Of a stretch of DNA of 64,000 nucleotides, positions 1 to 8,734 are shown piece after piece (within the stretch, counting starts at the first letter, position 1; every line of letters starts with the position of its first letter). The stretch is from Sphaerotilus microaerophilus (lineage in GTDB: Bacteria; Pseudomonadota; Gammaproteobacteria; Burkholderiales; Burkholderiaceae_C), in contig NZ_AP025730.1 in assembly GCF_023734135.1 (NCBI RefSeq), forward strand, positions 4,216,001-4,280,000, in the 5' to 3' direction. The notes below the pieces were generated by a model. It did not search any database. It saw nothing but the letters and a program-made list of their open reading frames with translations, and was not told the DNA's origin. The position numbers were made by a program, and so were the translations under genes.

Positions 1-311
1 AGGAGGACCCGCTCCGCCCGGTGCTGACGCTGGACGTCTGCGAGGACCTCACCCACGCGCCCTTCCCTGGCCTCAACCGGGCCCAGGCTGCGGTGATCGA
101 GGGCGCGGTGCTGGTCAGCCGCCTGCACCTGCTGCCGCTGGCACGCATCGAGCAGGAGATGGCGATCGGCCAGACCGCCATCGACCGGACCGCCTCGGCC
201 GCCGAGCACGAGGCATGGGGCTGGCTGTGCGAGGCGGTGGCCTACCACCGCGCGCACCAGAACGAGCCCCAGAACGACCATCAGAGCGATCGCCAGCAGG
301 TGGCTGCATGA
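1..311 (+). CDS. DUF447-family protein, C-terminal fragment
   Basis: The reading frame is open from the window edge, so only about the last 103 residues are visible and the true start lies upstream. The fragment, with its Leu-Thr-Leu-Asp-Val segment and conserved Asn-Arg-Ala-Gln-Ala helix, resembles the C-terminal part of DUF447 proteins, a flavoprotein-like family almost confined to methanogens and H4MPT-using methylotrophs. Its stop overlaps the next start (ATGA), so it is translationally coupled to the MfnB homologue. No biochemical role is established from what can be seen; the C1 role is inferred from neighbours. The family call rests on a short fragment. Confidence 0.6.
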   Translation, partial: EDPLRPVLTLDVCEDLTHAPFPGLNRAQAAVIEGAVLVSRLHLLPLARIEQEMAIGQTAIDRTASAAEHEAWGWLCEAVAYHRAHQNEPQNDHQSDRQQVAA

Positions 312-1054
312 GGGTCACGACGCCCCCAGCGACATCGCCCCCCACCCTGCGCGCCCTGGTCAGCGTGCGCAACCTCGACGAAGCGCTGCAGGCAGCCCGT
401 GCGGGCGTGGGCTTCATCGACCTGAAGGAGCCCTCGGACGGCGCGCTCGGCGGCCTGCCGGTGGCGGCGATCGGCCCGATCGTGCTGGCGCTGCGCCACG
501 CTGCGCCCGCCACCCCCGTGAGCGCCACCATCGGCGACTGGCCGGCCGACGCGCTGGCGCTGATCGAGCGGCAGGTGGCCCGCGTGGCGGCGACGGGCGT
601 GGACTTCGTCAAGGTCGGCATCGAGCCCGGCCCCGGCGCCGTGGCACTGGCCGAGGCGCTGGGCCGCCAGCGCCGCGCCGGCCTGCCGCTGGTGCCGGTG
701 CTGATCGCCGACCGGGCCATCGACGATGCGCTGCTGGAGCGGGTGCTGGCCCAGGGCTTTGCCGCCGTGATGCTCGACACCGCCGACAAGCGCGGCGGCT
801 CGCTGCTGCAGCGCCACGGCGACGCCCGGCTGGCCGAGGTGATCGCCCGCGTGCGCCAGGCCGGCAGCCTCATCGGCCTGGCCGGCGCCCTGCAGCTCGG
901 CGACCTGCCGCGGCTGCGCCAGCTGGCGCCGGACTTTACCGGCTTCCGCTCGGCCGTCTGCGCCGGGGACCGCCGGCTCGGGCTGGATGCCGCCCGGCTG
1001 GCCGGGTTGCTCGGCGCGCTGTCTCAGCCCGCCACGCAAGCGGTGGCCGCCTGA
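308..1054 (+). CDS. mfnB: MfnB-like (5-formyl-3-furyl)methyl phosphate synthase
   Basis: A 248-residue TIM-barrel protein of the DUF556/MfnB family. In methanogens MfnB condenses two glyceraldehyde-3-phosphate molecules into the furan phosphate core of methanofuran; methylotrophs use the analogue methylofuran. The family's three lysines appear in place: Lys40 in Asp-Leu-Lys-Glu-Pro, Lys102 in Phe-Val-Lys-Val-Gly and Lys161 in Asp-Thr-Ala-Asp-Lys, the last matching the Schiff-base lysine region. The start at 308 is chosen because it overlaps the preceding stop as ATGA and the family's conserved N-terminus begins shortly after; a longer upstream extension would overlap the DUF447 gene. It converges on the mfnE-like gene. 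Confidence 0.82.
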   Translation: MRVTTPPATSPPTLRALVSVRNLDEALQAARAGVGFIDLKEPSDGALGGLPVAAIGPIVLALRHAAPATPVSATIGDWPADALALIERQVARVAATGVDFVKVGIEPGPGAVALAEALGRQRRAGLPLVPVLIADRAIDDALLERVLAQGFAAVMLDTADKRGGSLLQRHGDARLAEVIARVRQAGSLIGLAGALQLGDLPRLRQLAPDFTGFRSAVCAGDRRLGLDAARLAGLLGALSQPATQAVAA

Positions 1055-1082
1055 CGCGGCACTGCCGCAGTGGCAGCCAGAC

Positions 1083-1709
1083 TCAGCGCCCCGCGCCCGC
1101 CGCGGCCTGCGCCGGCAGCGCCGCACGCTCGCCCGTCAGCAGCAGGCTGCGCAGGACCTCGGTCTGGTCCACGCTGAGCAGGTCGATCGGCACGCCGGCC
1201 CGGCGGGCCAGGCGGGCGAAGGCGGCGTCCAGCACCTCGTCGGCCACCAGCTGCTCCAGCGAGCGCCGTGGGTCCACGGCGCAGGCCTTCACCATCACCA
1301 GCCGCTCGGCGTTCAGCCGCTGCGCCAGCGCCAGCGCCATGCTGTCGCCGGTGACGCTCCAGTTGGTGGTGGCGTCGGCCTGGTCACGCAGGCGCTCCAG
1401 CGGCATCCACAGCGCCACGCCACCGCGGCGCAGCACCGGGGCGATGTCCGCCTCGCGCGCCACCCGCTGCAGCTGCGGCGCCAGGCCGTGCAGCAGGTAG
1501 CCGTTCTGCACCATCGCCAACACCGCCATGTTGTGCGCTGCCAGATCGTCCACGGCCCAGCGGGCCTGCAGCGCACGCACCTCGTCGGCCAGTGTGCCGC
1601 CGCCACAGACCAGCGCGATGCGCCCGCCCCCCAGCTGCGTGAGCAGCGCCAGCCACTGCGGCAGCGCGGCGTCGCTGCACAGGCTCCCACCGAGCTTGAC
1701 CACCCACAT
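1083..1709 (-). CDS. mfnE: MfnE-like amino-acid-kinase-family kinase
   Basis: A 208-residue protein opening with Val-Val-Lys-Leu-Gly-Gly-Ser-Leu, the nucleotide-binding start of the aspartate/uridylate kinase fold, and carrying a Val-Cys-Gly-Gly-Gly loop near residue 35. MfnE of methanogens phosphorylates aminomethylfuran-methyl phosphate to the diphosphate used for methanofuran assembly. The role here is inferred from fold plus position, since the gene lies with MfnB, MfnF and MfnD homologues. The ATG at 1709 overlaps the stop of the upstream mfnF-like gene (ATGA), which decides the start. It could otherwise be an amino-acid kinase of unknown substrate. Confidence 0.72.
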   Translation of the reverse strand: MWVVKLGGSLCSDAALPQWLALLTQLGGGRIALVCGGGTLADEVRALQARWAVDDLAAHNMAVLAMVQNGYLLHGLAPQLQRVAREADIAPVLRRGGVALWMPLERLRDQADATTNWSVTGDSMALALAQRLNAERLVMVKACAVDPRRSLEQLVADEVLDAAFARLARRAGVPIDLLSVDQTEVLRSLLLTGERAALPAQAAAGAGR

Positions 1710-2830
1710 CAGACGCGCTCCTTCTGGTTCTTCTTCTGCGCCTGGGCGAACAGCGCGGCCACCGCCACGCTGGGTGCACACAGCCTTGCCCCTCGCAAGA
1801 GCGCATCGTAGCGATCACCTCGGCCGATGGACGCCACATCTTGACCATAGTCAAGTTTAACCCCTTCGGCGGCACCGAACCGCTCCGGCAGGCGTTGCAG
1901 CAGGTCGGGCAGCAGGAAGGCCCCCGCCCCCGCCGCCACCACGGCGGCGCCGCGCAGGCCCAGCCGGTGGGCGTCCAGCACCCGGGCCAGCTCGGTGGCG
2001 ATCAGCGCCAGCTGGGCCTCACGCCAGGTGCGGGCAAAGGCGAGCCAGTCGGCGTCGCTGGCATCGCGCACGTCGCAGCCCACCATGCGCGCCAGCCGGG
2101 CACGGGTGGCTGCGGGCGTCTTGGCGGCCCCATCCGCAGCGGGGTGCAGGTCGTGGTCAGGATCGAGCTCGCCGGTGAGGCGATAGACGTCCGCGGCGGT
2201 GGCGAAGAACTCGTTCATCACGTTCAGCGCCTGGCCCTGCAAGGCGATGCGCTGCACCAGCGCGCACAGCGGCGTGCGCACCACGCCCTGGTAGACCAGC
2301 TCGCCGCTGGCCAGGCGGTCGCGGTCACTCAGGCTGTGGCCGAGCAGCTCGCCGCCGTCGAAGGCGATCAGGTCGGTGGTGGTGCTGCCGATGTCGACCA
2401 GCAGCCCGCGGCCGTGGCGCTGCGCTACATGCTGCGCGGTGGCGCGCCAGTTGGCCGAGGCGATCTCCGGCCAGGCCGCGCCCGCCTGCACCGGCGCCAC
2501 CCACTGCCCCGGCCCGGCGTACAGACGCACGCGGCCCGGCCACTGTGCCTCCAGCAGGGCGGCGATGCGCTGCACGCCGTCGGCCCGATCGGCGAACAGG
2601 TCGGTCATCTCGCCGGTCATCGTCACCGCATGCTGGGCATCCTGCGTCTGGGGCCAGCGTGCGCGCGCCTGCGCCAGGCCGTCCTCCAGGTGCTGCAGAC
2701 CCTGCCAGAGCGGGCAGACCCACTGAGCAACGTCCTGCACCTGCCCATCGACGAGCAGGCAGGCTTTCAGGTGGGCGCCACCAACGTCCCAGCCGATCAC
2801 GGCATCTGCTGCGGGCTCAGGCGATCGCAT
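1709..2830 (-). CDS. mfnF: H4MPT-linked C1 pathway protein, hydantoinase/oxoprolinase-like (MfnF-like)
   Basis: A 373-residue ASKHA-fold protein. The N-terminal Gly-Trp-Asp-Val-Gly-Gly-Ala-His-Leu-Lys and the central Asp-Ile-Gly-Ser-Thr-Thr-Thr-Asp are the two phosphate-binding loops of the hydantoinase/oxoprolinase family branch linked to H4MPT-dependent C1 transfer. The methanogen member MfnF couples aminomethylfuran diphosphate to glutamyl-tyramine to give the methanofuran core; the equivalent methylofuran step is inferred here. Its start at 2830 lies 14 bases inside the end of the ATP-grasp gene and its stop overlaps the start of the kinase gene, so three genes form one tightly coupled minus-strand operon. 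Confidence 0.78.
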   Translation of the reverse strand: MRSPEPAADAVIGWDVGGAHLKACLLVDGQVQDVAQWVCPLWQGLQHLEDGLAQARARWPQTQDAQHAVTMTGEMTDLFADRADGVQRIAALLEAQWPGRVRLYAGPGQWVAPVQAGAAWPEIASANWRATAQHVAQRHGRGLLVDIGSTTTDLIAFDGGELLGHSLSDRDRLASGELVYQGVVRTPLCALVQRIALQGQALNVMNEFFATAADVYRLTGELDPDHDLHPAADGAAKTPAATRARLARMVGCDVRDASDADWLAFARTWREAQLALIATELARVLDAHRLGLRGAAVVAAGAGAFLLPDLLQRLPERFGAAEGVKLDYGQDVASIGRGDRYDALLRGARLCAPSVAVAALFAQAQKKNQKERV

Positions 2831-3848
2831 CGGCCGCCTCCGCCGCTACCGCCACCGCTACCGGGTCGGTGGATCGCAGCGCCAGGATCTCGCCCGCCAC
2901 ATGGCGCCCCAGCGCCTGCGACAGCCCCACGTAGGCGCAGCTCACCCGCGCGTTGACCTCGATGGCCACCGGCCCGGCCTGCGGGTGCCAGACCAGGTCG
3001 ATGCCGACGAAGCCGCGCAGCCCGGGCAGGGCCCGCCAGGTGGCATCGGCCAGGGACTGCAGGCGCGGCCAGCGCGGATCGCTGCCGTCGGTGCAGAGGC
3101 GCTCGACGCCCTCGAAGGCCACCCGGCCGGCCGCATCCACGCCGATGTGCTGCCGGTTCAGGCTCAGCAGCTCGGCGCCGCGCTCACGACAGAGCAGCGA
3201 CAGGCTGAGCGCCTCGCCCTCCACCCAGGGCTGCAGCGTCACTGCCTCGCCGGCGGCGCGGCGGCGCTGCGCCAGCGCCTCGGCCGCAGCGTGGTCCGCC
3301 AGCACCTGCGTGGCCACCGCACCAGCGCCATCGTCGGGCTTGACCACCCAGCGCCGCGCCTGCGCCGCCCACATAGCGTCGAAAGGCGTGGCCACGCCCT
3401 GCCCCGCCAGCGCCTCCAGCGTGCGGGACTTGAGGGACGAGGTGGCCAACGCCAACGCGCTGCTGCCCAGCCAGGCGCGTGGCCCGGCCGCCTGTCGCAC
3501 CGCCGCCTCGCAGGCCGCCAGCAGCCCACCGCTCTCCGGCGCCACCACCCAGGCGGCGTCAAAACCGCGGGCCTGCGCCGCCAGGAAGGCCAGCAGGTCC
3601 TCGCCGGGTGCCGCCTGCAGGGCCCGCACGCGGGGGTCCTGCGACGCGACGACAGGCACTGCGGGCAGCGGCGCCGCGGCGCAGACGGCCACGCCGACCG
3701 ATCGAACCACCGTCGGCGGCAGCGCCAGCAGGTCGTGCATCATCGCGTCGCGCATCGCCACACCCAGCGGCATCAGCTCGGCCTCGGCCGGGTCGCCCTG
3801 CAGGCCGCCCGCGCTGAGGAACTCCAGCACCAGCACCGATGCGCTCAT
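2817..3848 (-). CDS. mfnD: ATP-grasp ligase, MfnD-like
   Basis: A 343-residue ATP-grasp protein. A nucleotide-binding lysine segment (Trp-Val-Val-Lys-Pro-Asp-Asp-Gly-Ala-Gly) and the C-terminal metal-binding Ile-Glu-Val-Asn-Ala-Arg are visible. MfnD of methanogens joins glutamate to tyramine during methanofuran synthesis; in bacterial methylofuran tyrosine is reported to replace tyramine, so the exact acceptor here is uncertain. The start at 3848 has a good AGGAG ribosome site about 8 bases upstream. It is the first gene of the mfnD-mfnF-mfnE operon and diverges from the HisA-like gene across about 30 bases. Confidence 0.72.
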   Translation of the reverse strand: MSASVLVLEFLSAGGLQGDPAEAELMPLGVAMRDAMMHDLLALPPTVVRSVGVAVCAAAPLPAVPVVASQDPRVRALQAAPGEDLLAFLAAQARGFDAAWVVAPESGGLLAACEAAVRQAAGPRAWLGSSALALATSSLKSRTLEALAGQGVATPFDAMWAAQARRWVVKPDDGAGAVATQVLADHAAAEALAQRRRAAGEAVTLQPWVEGEALSLSLLCRERGAELLSLNRQHIGVDAAGRVAFEGVERLCTDGSDPRWPRLQSLADATWRALPGLRGFVGIDLVWHPQAGPVAIEVNARVSCAYVGLSQALGRHVAGEILALRSTDPVAVAVAAEAADAIA

Positions 3849-3877
3849 TGCGCCTCTCCTTGACCGCCCTGACCGCC

Positions 3878-4615
3878 ATGTCCGCCCTCTTCCCTGCGGT
3901 TCCCGTGATCCCCGTGCTCGACCTGATGCGCGGCCAGGTCGTGCGCGCCGTGCGCGGCGAGCGCCAGCACTACCCGCCGATGCACTCGCAGCTGCGCGCC
4001 GGCAGCGACCCGGTCGAGCTGGCTCGCGCCCTGTGCCACCACACCGGCAGCGACCGGCTCTACATCGCCGACCTGGACGCCCTGCTCGGCGGTGAAGCGC
4101 AGACCGATGTGCTGCGCCGGCTGATTGCCGCACTGCCCGGCGTGCGCCTCTGGCTCGATGCCGGCTGGGCCGATGCCGCCGCCGCCCACGCGCTCTGGGC
4201 CGAGCTCGGTGCCGCGGGCGAGGCGATCGACCCCGTCTACGCCAGCGAGGCGCTGCGCGACGCCGCCGCGCTGGCGGGCTGCTTCACCGCCGACGATGCG
4301 CTGGGCACCCGCGCGCTGCTCTCGCTGGACCGGCGCGCCGGCCAGCCGCTGGACCGTGCCGGCTGCTGGCAGCGCCCCGACCTCTGGCCACAGCGCGTCA
4401 TCGTGATGACGCTGGAGCGCGTGGGCAGCGACGCCGGGCCGGACCTGCAGACCCTGCCGGCGCTGCACGGCCTGGCGCCACAGCGCCAGTTCATCGGCTC
4501 GGGCGGCATCCGCCACCCGGACGACCTGCGTGCCGCCGCCGGCACCGGCGCCACCGGCTGGCTGGTGGCCAGCGCGCTGCACGACGGCCGGCTGCCCGCA
4601 CAGGCGCGGCCCTGA
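3878..4615 (+). CDS. HisA/HisF-related TIM-barrel protein of the H4MPT cluster
   Basis: About 245 residues. The beginning Pro-Val-Ile-Pro-Val-Leu-Asp-Leu-Met-Arg-Gly-Gln-Val-Val resembles the HisA/HisF first strand, and the end carries an Ile-Gly-Ser-Gly-Gly-Ile-Arg phosphate-binding turn. Relatives of this kind accompany H4MPT and methanofuran genes in methanogens and methylotrophs and are distinct from true histidine-pathway HisA; the reaction is not established. An in-frame ATG at 3839 would overlap the divergent mfnD start, so 3878 is preferred, though no strong ribosome site supports either. The 209-base gap to fhcB shows no convincing promoter. Confidence 0.65.
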   Translation: MSALFPAVPVIPVLDLMRGQVVRAVRGERQHYPPMHSQLRAGSDPVELARALCHHTGSDRLYIADLDALLGGEAQTDVLRRLIAALPGVRLWLDAGWADAAAAHALWAELGAAGEAIDPVYASEALRDAAALAGCFTADDALGTRALLSLDRRAGQPLDRAGCWQRPDLWPQRVIVMTLERVGSDAGPDLQTLPALHGLAPQRQFIGSGGIRHPDDLRAAAGTGATGWLVASALHDGRLPAQARP

Positions 4616-4824
4616 AGGAAGATCTGGGCGAAGACTCATGGTCGGCTCGTTACAGGTTTCGTGCCACGCCGGCGAGGACCGATCGGCCGGCCTGGCGCGA
4701 CAGTCTGTGCCGCTGCGCGAGCGCCCGGGCCCCTGGGGCTGAACAGCCTGTCTCCCTGAAGGGCCCCGCTTACCCGGTCTGACCCGCCCGTGCCATGGCA
4801 TGGCGTTTGCCTCCGCCAGGGGCC

Positions 4825-6096
4825 ATGACCGATGACCGCACCGCGCCGGGCGCTGCCGACGCGCCCTGGACCTGCCCCTTCTGCCCCCTGCTCTGCGATG
4901 ACCGCAGCGCAGCGGCCCCCGGCTGCCCGAAGGCCGAGGCCGGGTTGGCCGCTTCGACGGTCGCGGCTGGGCCAGCCGAGACCAGTGCCCGCCTGCACGG
5001 CCAGCCCGTGCCGCGCGAGCAGGCCCTGCGCGTGGCGGCCGAGTGGCTGCACGCCGCCCGTCAGCCGCTGCTGGCGGGCTGGGGGGCGGACGTGGCGGCG
5101 GCCCGGGCGCTCTACCCGCTGGCCAGCCGCGTCGGCGCGATCTCGGACGTCTGTGGCGGCGAGCCGCTGGCCCAGGCCCTGCGCGCCCAGCAGGACCGCG
5201 GCGGCTACACCGCCACGCTGGCGGAGGTGCGCCGCCACGCCGACCTGATCGTCTGCGTGGGCAGCTGGCCGGCCGAGCGCGCGCCGCGGCTGTTCGAGCG
5301 CCTGCTGGCCGGCCGCGACACGCCGCCCGCGATCGTCGTGCTCGGCGACGGGGTCGATCCGCCGCGCTCGATCACGGTCGACGGGCGGAGCACCGACATC
5401 GAATGGCTGGCCCCCGGCCTGGACGGGCCGGCCACCGCCGCGCTGCTGCACCTGGCGCTGACCCGGCCGCAGCGCTGCGCCGACGCGCAGCTGCGCGCGC
5501 TGGCCGAGCGCCTGCGCAGCGCCCGCTACGCCGTGCTGGTCTGGGAGCCAGGCCAGCTCGGCGCTCAGGCCGGGCTGGTGATCGAGCGGCTGCAGGGCCT
5601 GATCGGCCGGCTGAACCTCAGCGGCCGGGCCGCCGGCTTCCCGCTCGGTGGGGCGGGCGGCGCGGCCACAGCCCAGGCGGTGCACACCTGGCTATCGGGC
5701 CTGCCGTTGCGCACACGGGTGGGCCCGCGCGGTCTGGAGCACGACACGCTGCGCCTGGCCAGCGAGCGCCTGCTGGCCGACCGCGCGGTGGACCTGCTGC
5801 TGTGGGTGGGCACTTTCCCGGACCAGCGCCCGCCCGATGGCGACCGCCCGCGCATCCTGCTCGGCCCACCCGCGCTGGCCCATGCGCTGGGGCACGAGTC
5901 GGCCACCGTCTTCCTGCCGGTCGGCACGCCGGGCGTCGACCACGCCGGCCACCTGGTGCGCTGCGACAGCGTGGTGATGCTGCCGCTGCAGGCGCTGCGG
6001 CACTCGACCTTGCCGTCGGTGGCCGAGACGGTGAACGCGCTGCGGACCGAGCTGCAACGGCTCGATGGGGTGGAAGTGACAGAGGTGGCGGCATGA
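4825..6096 (+). CDS. fhcB: Formyltransferase/hydrolase complex subunit B
   Basis: A 423-residue homologue of formylmethanofuran dehydrogenase subunit B, the catalytic molybdopterin-type subunit in methanogens. Bacterial Fhc does not carry out that redox reaction. The cysteine pattern C17-x2-C20-x3-C24 followed by C34 is present, but the segment matching the methanogen active-site Cys-His reads Asp-Val-Cys110-Gly-Gly-Glu-Pro, so the histidine is missing, as expected for a redox-inactive relative (comparison from memory of the family). The start at 4825 is preferred over one 10 codons upstream because the conserved N-terminus begins there. The stop overlaps fhcA (ATGA): first gene of fhcBADC. 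Confidence 0.85.
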   Translation: MTDDRTAPGAADAPWTCPFCPLLCDDRSAAAPGCPKAEAGLAASTVAAGPAETSARLHGQPVPREQALRVAAEWLHAARQPLLAGWGADVAAARALYPLASRVGAISDVCGGEPLAQALRAQQDRGGYTATLAEVRRHADLIVCVGSWPAERAPRLFERLLAGRDTPPAIVVLGDGVDPPRSITVDGRSTDIEWLAPGLDGPATAALLHLALTRPQRCADAQLRALAERLRSARYAVLVWEPGQLGAQAGLVIERLQGLIGRLNLSGRAAGFPLGGAGGAATAQAVHTWLSGLPLRTRVGPRGLEHDTLRLASERLLADRAVDLLLWVGTFPDQRPPDGDRPRILLGPPALAHALGHESATVFLPVGTPGVDHAGHLVRCDSVVMLPLQALRHSTLPSVAETVNALRTELQRLDGVEVTEVAA

Positions 6097-7802
6097 CCTG
6101 GACCCTGCTGCGCGGCGGCTGGCTGCACGACCCGACGAACGGCATCGACGGCGAGGTGCGCGACCTGGCGATCCAGGGCGGCCGCATCGTCCCCTTGCCG
6201 GCCGAGCCGCCCGCCGAGGTGATCGACGCCAGCGGCTGCATCGTCATGGCCGGCGGCATCGACCTGCACAGCCACATCGGCGGCGGCAAGGTGAACCTGG
6301 CCCGGATGCTGCTGCCCGAAGATCACCGCGACCGCATGACGGGTGGCGCCAACCCCTGCACGCCGGGAGACAACCCGCTGGAGCTGATCTCCTGCGGCCA
6401 CGCCACGCCCGGCACGCTGGCCACCGGCTACCGCTACGTGCAGATGGGCTACACGGCGGCCTTTGAGCCCGCGATGCTGGCGGCCAACGCCCGGCAGGCG
6501 CACATGGAGATGGGCGACACCCCCATCCTCGACCACGGCGCCTACGTGCTGCTGGGCAACGACGAGTATTTCCTCCAGCGCCTGGCCGAGGGCGCGCCGC
6601 CCGAGGAGATCCGCGACCTGATCGGCTGGACGCTGCATGCCAGCAAGGCCATGGGCATCAAGGTGGTCAACCCGGCCGGCATCTCGGCCTTCAAGTACCA
6701 CCAGCGCCGGCTGGACGTGGACGAGTCGCACGTGCACTGGGGCGTCACGCCCCGGCAGGTGGTGCAGGCCCTGGCGCGCGGGCTGACCGACCTGGGCGTG
6801 CCGCACCCGCTGCACATCCACGGCAGCAACCTGGGCGTGGCCGGCAACATCGCCAGCACCCTGGCCACCATCGACGCCCTCGAAGGCCTGCCCGCCCACC
6901 TGACGCACGTGCAGTTCCACGCCTACGGCCGGGAAGGACCGAAGAAGTTCTCCTCGGCCGCGCTGCAGCTGGTGGAGGCGGTGAACGCGCGGCCGCAGCT
7001 GTCCATCGACGTCGGCCAGATCCTGTTCGGCCAGACGGTCACCGCCTCGGGCGACACGATGCGCCAGCACGCCAACGCCGGGCTGGCCAGCCCGCGCAAG
7101 TGGATCGGCGCGGACATCGAGTGCGAGGCCGGCTGCGGCGTGGTGCCCTTTCGCTACCAGGAAAAGAGTTACGTCAACGCGCTGCAGTGGGCCATCGGGC
7201 TGGAAATCTTCCTGTCGGTGCGCAACCCCTGGCAGGTGGTGCTGACCACCGACCACCCCAACGGCGCGCCCTTCACCAGCTACCCGCACCTGATCCGCCT
7301 GCTGATGGACCGCCCCTTCCGCGAGGAACAGCTCGCCCGCCTGCACCCCGACGTCGCCGCCAACTCGGCGCTCAAGGACCTCAAGCGCGAACTCACGCTG
7401 CAGGAGATCGCGGTGATGACCCGCGCCGCCCCGGCGAAGCTGCTGGGCCTGAGCGACCGCGGCCACCTGGGCCCGGGCGCGGCGGCGGACATCGCCGTCT
7501 ACCGAGATGATCCGATCGACCGCGAGCGCATGTTCACCACGCCGGAGTGGGTCTTCAAGGACGGCCGCGTGGTGGCCCGCGCCGGGCGCATCACCGCCAC
7601 GCCGGTGGGCGGCACGCACTTCGTGACGCCGCGCTTCGACGACGCGCGCGACACGGGCTTCGCCGCGGCGCTGCGCGAGCGCATGGCGCGCAACGGCTCG
7701 CTGCACCCGCAGCACCTGGAGATCGGCCACGACGAGCTCTGCGCCTGCTGCCGTGGCGGCCGGTTGCTGCCGACCGAATGCTTCGAAGGAGCCTCGACAT
7801 GA
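6093..7802 (+). CDS. fhcA: Formyltransferase/hydrolase complex subunit A (amidohydrolase)
   Basis: A 569-residue amidohydrolase-fold protein of the FwdA/FhcA family. It hydrolyses formyl-methylofuran to free formate, the last step of H4MPT-dependent formaldehyde oxidation. Visible motifs are Asp-Leu-His59-Ser-His61-Ile-Gly-Gly (metal ligands of the first strand), a long block of conserved histidines around residues 245-280, and Leu-Thr-Thr-Asp-His-Pro-Asn-Gly near residue 385. The gene overlaps fhcB at its start and fhcD at its end by ATGA junctions, indicating stoichiometric coupled translation of the complex. Confidence 0.93.
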   Translation: MTWTLLRGGWLHDPTNGIDGEVRDLAIQGGRIVPLPAEPPAEVIDASGCIVMAGGIDLHSHIGGGKVNLARMLLPEDHRDRMTGGANPCTPGDNPLELISCGHATPGTLATGYRYVQMGYTAAFEPAMLAANARQAHMEMGDTPILDHGAYVLLGNDEYFLQRLAEGAPPEEIRDLIGWTLHASKAMGIKVVNPAGISAFKYHQRRLDVDESHVHWGVTPRQVVQALARGLTDLGVPHPLHIHGSNLGVAGNIASTLATIDALEGLPAHLTHVQFHAYGREGPKKFSSAALQLVEAVNARPQLSIDVGQILFGQTVTASGDTMRQHANAGLASPRKWIGADIECEAGCGVVPFRYQEKSYVNALQWAIGLEIFLSVRNPWQVVLTTDHPNGAPFTSYPHLIRLLMDRPFREEQLARLHPDVAANSALKDLKRELTLQEIAVMTRAAPAKLLGLSDRGHLGPGAAADIAVYRDDPIDRERMFTTPEWVFKDGRVVARAGRITATPVGGTHFVTPRFDDARDTGFAAALRERMARNGSLHPQHLEIGHDELCACCRGGRLLPTECFEGAST

Positions 7803-8734
7803 GTGACGAGGCATTGATCCTGAATGGGATCGCGGTGGACGACACCTTTGCCGAAGCCTTCCCGATGAAGGCCACGCGCATCGTCGTCACCGCCCACCGC
7901 ATGGAGTGGGCACGGCATGCGGGCGTGACGGCCACCGGCTTCGCCACCTCGGTGATCGCCTGCGGCTGCGAGGCCGGCATCGAGCGCGAACTGGGCCCCG
8001 ACGAGACGCCCGACGGCCGCCCCGGCGTGGCGCTGCTGATCTTCGCGATGAGCGGCAAGGAGCTGGCCAAGCAGCTGGAGCGCCGCGTCGGCCAGTGCGT
8101 GCTGACCTGTCCCACCACCGCCGTGTACGCGGGCCTTCACGAAGGCGAAGCCATCGGCCTGGGCAAGAACCTGCGCTTCTTCGGCGACGGCTGGCAGACC
8201 AGCAAGGTGATCGGCGGGCGGCGCTACTGGCGCGCGCCGGTGATGGACGGCGAATTCATCGCGCAGGAAACCACCGCGGTGGTCAAGGGCGTGGGCGGCG
8301 GCAACCTGCTGCTGCTGGCGCGCGACACCGACGCCGCTCTGGACGCCGCCGAGGCCGCCGTCGCCGCGATGCGCCGCGTGCCCGACGTGGTGATGCCCTT
8401 CCCCGGCGGCGTGGTGCGCTCCGGCTCCAAGGTGGGCAGCAAGTACCCGGCGCTGATGGCCTCCACCAACGACGCCTTCTGCCCCACGCTGGTCGGCCTG
8501 GCGTTGAAGAGCGAGCTCGACGAGCGCATCGGCTGCGTGATGGAGATCGTCATCGACGGATTGACCGAGGCCGCCGTGGGCGAGGCGATGCGCGTGGGCA
8601 TGAACGCCGTCATCGCACGCGGCGCCGACAGTGGCTTGATCCGCATCTCCGCCGGCAACTACGGCGGCAAGCTGGGGCCCTTCCACTTCCCGCTGCGGCG
8701 GTTGCTGGGCAGCACCGAAGGAGCGTCGGCATGA
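7799..8734 (+). CDS. fhcD: Formylmethanofuran:H4MPT formyltransferase subunit D
   Basis: A 311-residue Ftr-family protein that transfers the formyl group between H4MPT and methylofuran. Family landmarks are Arg-Ile-Val-Val-Thr-Ala near residue 27, the cysteine-rich Val-Ile-Ala-Cys-Gly-Cys-Glu-Ala block, and the C-terminal Asn-Tyr-Gly-Gly-Lys-Leu-Gly. Length matches the usual formyltransferase of about 300 residues. It starts inside the fhcA stop and its stop lies inside the fhcC start, so it is the third gene of the coupled fhcBADC operon. In the complex it supplies the formyl group that FhcA hydrolyses. Confidence 0.94.
   Translation: MSDEALILNGIAVDDTFAEAFPMKATRIVVTAHRMEWARHAGVTATGFATSVIACGCEAGIERELGPDETPDGRPGVALLIFAMSGKELAKQLERRVGQCVLTCPTTAVYAGLHEGEAIGLGKNLRFFGDGWQTSKVIGGRRYWRAPVMDGEFIAQETTAVVKGVGGGNLLLLARDTDAALDAAEAAVAAMRRVPDVVMPFPGGVVRSGSKVGSKYPALMASTNDAFCPTLVGLALKSELDERIGCVMEIVIDGLTEAAVGEAMRVGMNAVIARGADSGLIRISAGNYGGKLGPFHFPLRRLLGSTEGASA

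Noticed and set aside
3878..4615. True histidine-biosynthesis HisA
   Set aside because: Placement among H4MPT genes and divergence of the substrate loops fit the HisA-related branch; no other his genes are nearby.
5565..7814. A 749-codon minus-strand open frame opposite fhcB/fhcA
   Set aside because: It overlaps two genes with clear family matches; its His/Ala/Val/Gln-rich composition is typical of antisense frames in GC-rich DNA.
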